In this document: positions 60,222 through 64,000 of the stretch, piece by piece
Layout of the letters: every line of letters begins with the position of its first letter
Numbering within the stretch: the first letter of the stretch is position 1
Origin: Scleromitrula shiraiana
Lineage: Eukaryota; Ascomycota; Leotiomycetes; Helotiales; Sclerotiniaceae
Direction of reading: 5' to 3'
DNA length: 64,000 nucleotides
NCBI GenBank assembly: GCA_028455995.1
Contig: JABELC010000006.1
Location: 2,170,001 to 2,234,000 of the forward strand
Made by a program: the position numbers and the translations under genes
The notes under the pieces: generated by a model
Told to the model about the DNA's origin: nothing
Seen by the model: only the letters and a program-made list of their open reading frames with translations
The model's database searches: none

Positions 60222-61807
60222 TCATGTTCGATCATTTCGTTGCTTGTCAGCTCTTCTCGTCGCCACAACGATGACTCTAGGTCGCACCATGCCAATCTGG
60301 AACCCTGCAAGAGCCGTTCGAACATTCGATTTCTCACAGCAAGATGCCGTGCATTTACAATGAACACTTGGGCAGTACCCAAACTTGCATCCAAAAGTAC
60401 AGATGTCTTGGAAAATACCGTCGCCAGTACCTTCGATACAAGCTGGTGGTATGAACGAAGAAGTGCTTGGCATTAGGTTCTGTTGACAAGTTGAAACCTT
60501 TTGAGTAATGTTGACCTGAGGGGCAGCAGATGAAGACATAACATAGGCGTTCCAATTCTGGAAACCATTTTGGCAGGTATTGGTGATTTCTTTGCCTGTA
60601 CCACTAATGACCAAAGTGTTGTTTCTCATAATGGTCACATTGACTTTACCGAGATGGTTCATAGGGACACTTCCATGATAAATGCCTATACCTCCAAAAG
60701 GTTTATTTTCCCATTGAGCTCCAATATCGACACCATCGATAGTGATGAACGCATCCGCAGGGGAACCAAGAAGTGCAGAGAAAAAAACTTTATCTTGTGC
60801 AACTGCGCTACCTCCAAACTCAAGTTGTAACCTGGGAGATGAGTAAGGAAGAGTTCGTTTGCCGAAATAAAAAATATGAAATGAACAATGAGGGGTAAAA
60901 GCAAGCTTCTTCCGCCTGTGCTTACAGTGTAGCTGTATTACCTTTAGTGTCCCCATCTTTGCAACGTGCACTATTTGGGTTAAGACGGTACCAGGATACA
61001 ATGCCTTCATTGACGAGCTCAGCAACACCATTTTATATGTATCAATTGAGAATGGAAGAAACAATAACCAGCCTTCGTGAGGCGTATCAAGAGCATAGTT
61101 AAATGGTGCTAAGGATAATGAATCGTAAATGCCTTCATAAGAGTTATCCACAGGCGCAACTAATGGACAGATTTAGTTTTTGTGAGAAAAATTGTACGAA
61201 AAGAGCAAACATTAGACTCACTATAATGTGATTCTCTCAAATCATTCCACGAGATGATCTGCACGAGATCTGTCTGGAGATAGTTGATTTCCTCCCAACG
61301 ATCAAACCACAAATCATCGCCGCGCCACAGCCAGTTCTTATGAAATTGTGGCAAGTTAGTGTAGAACCAAGGACTAACAGGCATCATATATGGCATTATG
61401 TTCAAAGATTTTTTGTACAAGGCATCAATGTTAGTATTCATATTGATATTCCCCCAAGGCCAAGCTGCCCAGCTGAAAAGACCATCTGCAACACCAGACT
61501 TTAAAGCTTCTTGAGGACCTATGGATGACCAGTTAGGAATGAAAAGAAATGGAGTTTGCTTCTTGATGTCGGCCCAGTCGTCGGCGTTTGCTGCATCTTC
61601 AGAAGTCGATACTAACGCTTTCGATTTATAATAAAAGTAGGCAGGATTGCTACTATACTTTCTAATCAGTTCCAAAACTGCGGATTTCTGCCAGCCACTT
61701 GTATAATCGAAAGAGAAAAATAGTTTGAAACGCTTAGTTTCCGCAGCAGCAAAAGCATTCATAACAGTATTTTCTACAACTGGAAGGTTGGAGGATGTAC
61801 GAACCAT
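60222..61807 (-). pseudogene. Broken GH71 alpha-1,3-glucanase (mutanase)
   Basis: GH71 enzymes hydrolyse alpha-1,3-glucan of fungal walls. The segments on the minus strand are 61222-61807, 60926-61159 and 60222-60831, with introns 61160-61221 (GTGAGT...CATTAG) and 60832-60925 (GTAAGC...TCCCAG). Family hallmarks include FKLFFSFDYTSGW, WAAWPWG, SWNDLRESHYI, VSWYRLNP, DKVFFSALLGSPAD and a Cys-rich tail (CTFGCKFGYCPSVHCKC). Two lesions are visible. The first ~60 family residues and any signal peptide are absent. In the middle segment the frame changes at the T run 61031-61034 (minus strand AAAA), where one base appears to be missing. The last ~40 codons after CKCT do not look like GH71. An assembly error could explain the single-base shift but not the missing N-terminus. 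Confidence 0.82.
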
Positions 61808-62597
61808 CTAAACCACAATTTGAAGACGAGCTGGATGATATGATGGATTTTATTGGAATGACTCATTATGGAGAGGATGATGAGGATAATGAAAATGACA
61901 ACCCAACTTTCAGGAGTTGGAGACATACTAAGAGTGGCCATTCTACGATTGATCATCCGGACCCTGAGAAGGTTGCCTAAAGTTACAGACAAGTCGAAGT
62001 GAGGCTAGCCGCATTGTCATGAAATAAACAAACAGCTAATTTGGAAACTTCTAGCCTGCAAATGCCTTGTACGATCAAATATATCACTGCAATCCGGGTG
62101 TGATTATTGCAGACGCGATAAGAAGTCCAGCCACTCTAGGATTCAAGCCTACCGATCCAATGGCTCCACGTATATTCCAATGGTCAGACTTTTCGGCTCT
62201 CGCATATAAAGATGTCTGTGGAGATCAAAATCTACAATGGGTTGTTCAATCGCACGTCATCAATGAGGATTCAATTGTAATGATCAAAATGGCCTTGCGT
62301 TCAGAAGGACACGATGTTATACCATCAAGGAACGATAGAGTAACTTTCAGACCACCCCAGGAGGCGTTTCTTGCCATACTTGGTTGTAAGAACGGTGCTG
62401 GCACTGCCTACATGTTGGCAAGTCACAAAGATGACAACACAGGATTTAGCGTCAGGGAAGTTGTCAGTATCACGGTTTGGGATTTGTTGGCAGGGCACTC
62501 GATTGGTATCGATGATCCAGACGAGGACCTGGATCCAGCCAATGCTCATGTCATTAACTTGCTCTTGGAAATAAAAGTTGTTGAGGATCCAGTATAG
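61795..62597 (+). CDS. Hypothetical fungal protein overlapping the GH71 fragment
   Basis: Exons 61795-61971 and 62055-62597, joined across an 83-bp intron, give 239 residues. The donor (GTTGCC) is weak; the branch-like GCTAAT and the acceptor CTTCTAG are good. The N-terminus is acidic (FEDELDDMMDF, GEDDEDNENDN). The second exon has a folded look: ALYDQIYHCNPGVIIADAI, FQWSDFSALAYKDVC, LQWVVQSHVIN and VVSITVWDLLAG. No family is recognised. The ATG lies 12 bp inside the 5' end of the GH71 fragment on the opposite strand. The native N-terminus may therefore have been lost, or the true start may be a later ATG. Confidence 0.6.
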
Positions 62598-63614
62598 ATA
62601 CCAGATTCGTTTGTTAATCTGCCACCAATATTTCCGAACTGGCCATGAACCCCGAACCAGTAATAAGGTTGAAGGCTGTCTGACGTTGGAGCTTCCTTGA
62701 TTTCATCTTTTTTTCTAAGCTGAAGATATCAAGGTCAGCAAGAGAGAATATTTCAGTTCTAGAAAGGGTTCATGCTACTAGTATCAATATTGTTTTCTCT
62801 CTGGCGATATGACAGGCAAAGATCAGTATAACTATTTGTGGAGTCTCTGGAATGTACTTACAGTAATTACAAATCTGGTTGGACTCAAATTTACAACTTG
62901 ACAGTATTGAAATCGAGTGCGGAACGTTTTCAACCCACCATTTCGTTGTTAGTCATGGGATTTTCAAATTTAGACTTATCAAACTTAATAGAAACTTTTT
63001 ACATGCCGCTAGTATGATGAATCATGCACTTGAAATTAGTCAGCAACAATACATTCGCCATATCAATATTCAGCATCGACTTTCAGGAACTATGTAATGA
63101 CAACGACAACATCAACAATAACCTTAGTTACCTCATCCATCTTGTTATGTAAACCAAACCTGCTAGAAAGCCTTGATATGCATATATCTAGTGTATCTTT
63201 ACGACATAGTATCAGTTGATTCTCGCTCATACGCGCATTGTAGGACTTCCAATTTTAATCCTTCACGATGATTTTAATACATGACACGGCATTTTAAAAC
63301 ATGACTAGGAGGATTGCATTACAGAAATCTCAGATTGATGGGTTACATGTTGTTTACCGGCAATATATAGTTCAACACGTTGTCGAAGAGGTGACTTTCC
63401 CTCTCGTCTTGCCCACCCAGTCTGGAACTTCTTGACAATCAAATATCAAGTTTACAGCAATCAATTGATTTATTTTATTTCTTTATATTTATGTCATTCG
63501 GGGATAAGTGCTCGTGGCTTTAATTTCCAACTGCAGCTTGACACGATACAGAAACATATCTACCAGGGCATACACATATAATTCAAAAGTCGCATGAAAT
63601 CCATATGAATTAGT
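62598..63614. other. Intergenic, nothing recognised
   Basis: AT-rich sequence with only short open frames (for example 62879-63097, +), none with a recognisable motif. Confidence 0.5.
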
Positions 63615-63935
63615 CTACGATTTCTCCTCGTCCGGTCTTCCCACCTTTATAAAATCTCTCGCATGATAAAGTACTTCAGGTCTGATAACAGAGATTCTCC
63701 AATTGCCATCCACCCTCATCAATGCCTGCTGCATCCAGCTTCTTCCATCCGAAATCTCTCCAATCTTGCACATTGGATGAGAAAAATCCTCCCCAACAAT
63801 TCTTCGTCAATGGCTAGCCATTTGCTGCCAAGGTGGGGTGGAGATGTACGGCTGGATGTGGGGAAATCTTCTTGTATGATGCTGGCAATTGTCCACAACC
63901 AGTGACTCGGAAGTACACAATGCACGCTCCCTTAG
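63615..63935 (-). pseudogene. Possible broken 3' end of an unknown gene at the window edge
   Basis: One minus-strand frame reads from VGEDFSHPMCKIGEISDGR through QALMRVDGNWRISVIRPEV to VGRPDEEKS and stops at 63615-63617. Upstream the same frame is interrupted by one TGA at about 63807-63809 and then continues open (PYISTPPWQQMASH and further). The pattern suggests a gene C-terminus with a nonsense change. A CGA-to-TGA change would explain it. No family is recognised, and an adjacent frame is also partly open, so the reading is uncertain. Confidence 0.3.
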
Positions 63936-64000
63936 TAGACGAGCCTAGTAATCTGAAGTGTTAGAACCACTTGACCAAGCAACTCTTGACGGAGATTTGA

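Noticed and set aside
60072..60476. 134-codon plus-strand frame
   Set aside because: It is antisense to the Cys-rich tail of the GH71 fragment, which has clear family similarity.

Overview
The window looks like a piece of a filamentous ascomycete genome, most likely a leotiomycete close to the Sclerotiniaceae. That placement is inferred. What supports it is short GT-AG introns (47-106 bp in most genes) with CTAAC/CTAAT-like branch sites, long intergenic spaces, and fungal protein families: Wee1, Rpb7, Mpo1/DUF962, a SET/NAP histone chaperone, ankyrin-tailed L-asparaginase, a fungal amidoligase, DUF6590 and GH71. I saw no bacterial or organellar features, no tRNA or rRNA gene and no CRISPR array.

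Layout. Positions 1-6397 are gene-free and extremely rich in microsatellites. A Wee1-like kinase follows (6398-10004, +), then a small secreted protein (12266-12946, +), an L-asparaginase with ankyrin repeats and a very long intron (14227-16395, -), a SET/NAP-type histone chaperone (18713-20352, +), a low-complexity coiled-coil protein (22579-24138, -), an apparently decayed gene (24874-26260, -), an SH3BGR/thioredoxin-fold protein (26645-27654, +) and a 1,224-residue amidoligase fusion (28290-32018, +). Next is a small Cys-motif protein (33162-33839, -), followed by a gene-poor stretch of about 7 kb (34-41 kb) that holds a set of mutually similar intron-like segments on the minus strand.

The right part has a second Cys-motif protein (41171-42571, +), Mpo1 (43495-44232, -), Rpb7 (46178-46900, +), an acidic-tailed protein (47829-49239, +), a third Cys-motif protein (50086-50820, +) and a giant DUF6590 protein (52541-59127, +). 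It ends in a disturbed zone with a broken GH71 alpha-1,3-glucanase (60222-61807, -), an abutting unknown gene (61795-62597, +) and a broken fragment at the right edge.

Housekeeping genes (cell-cycle control, RNA polymerase II, histone chaperoning, sphingolipid alpha-oxidation, asparagine breakdown) are interleaved with lineage-specific or accessory genes. I see no evidence that neighbours form one pathway. The accessory parts (about 24.5-26.3, 34-41 and 60-64 kb) show decay and duplication. Exon boundaries were built by hand from splice consensus, reading frame and remembered family consensus, so each would need transcript support.
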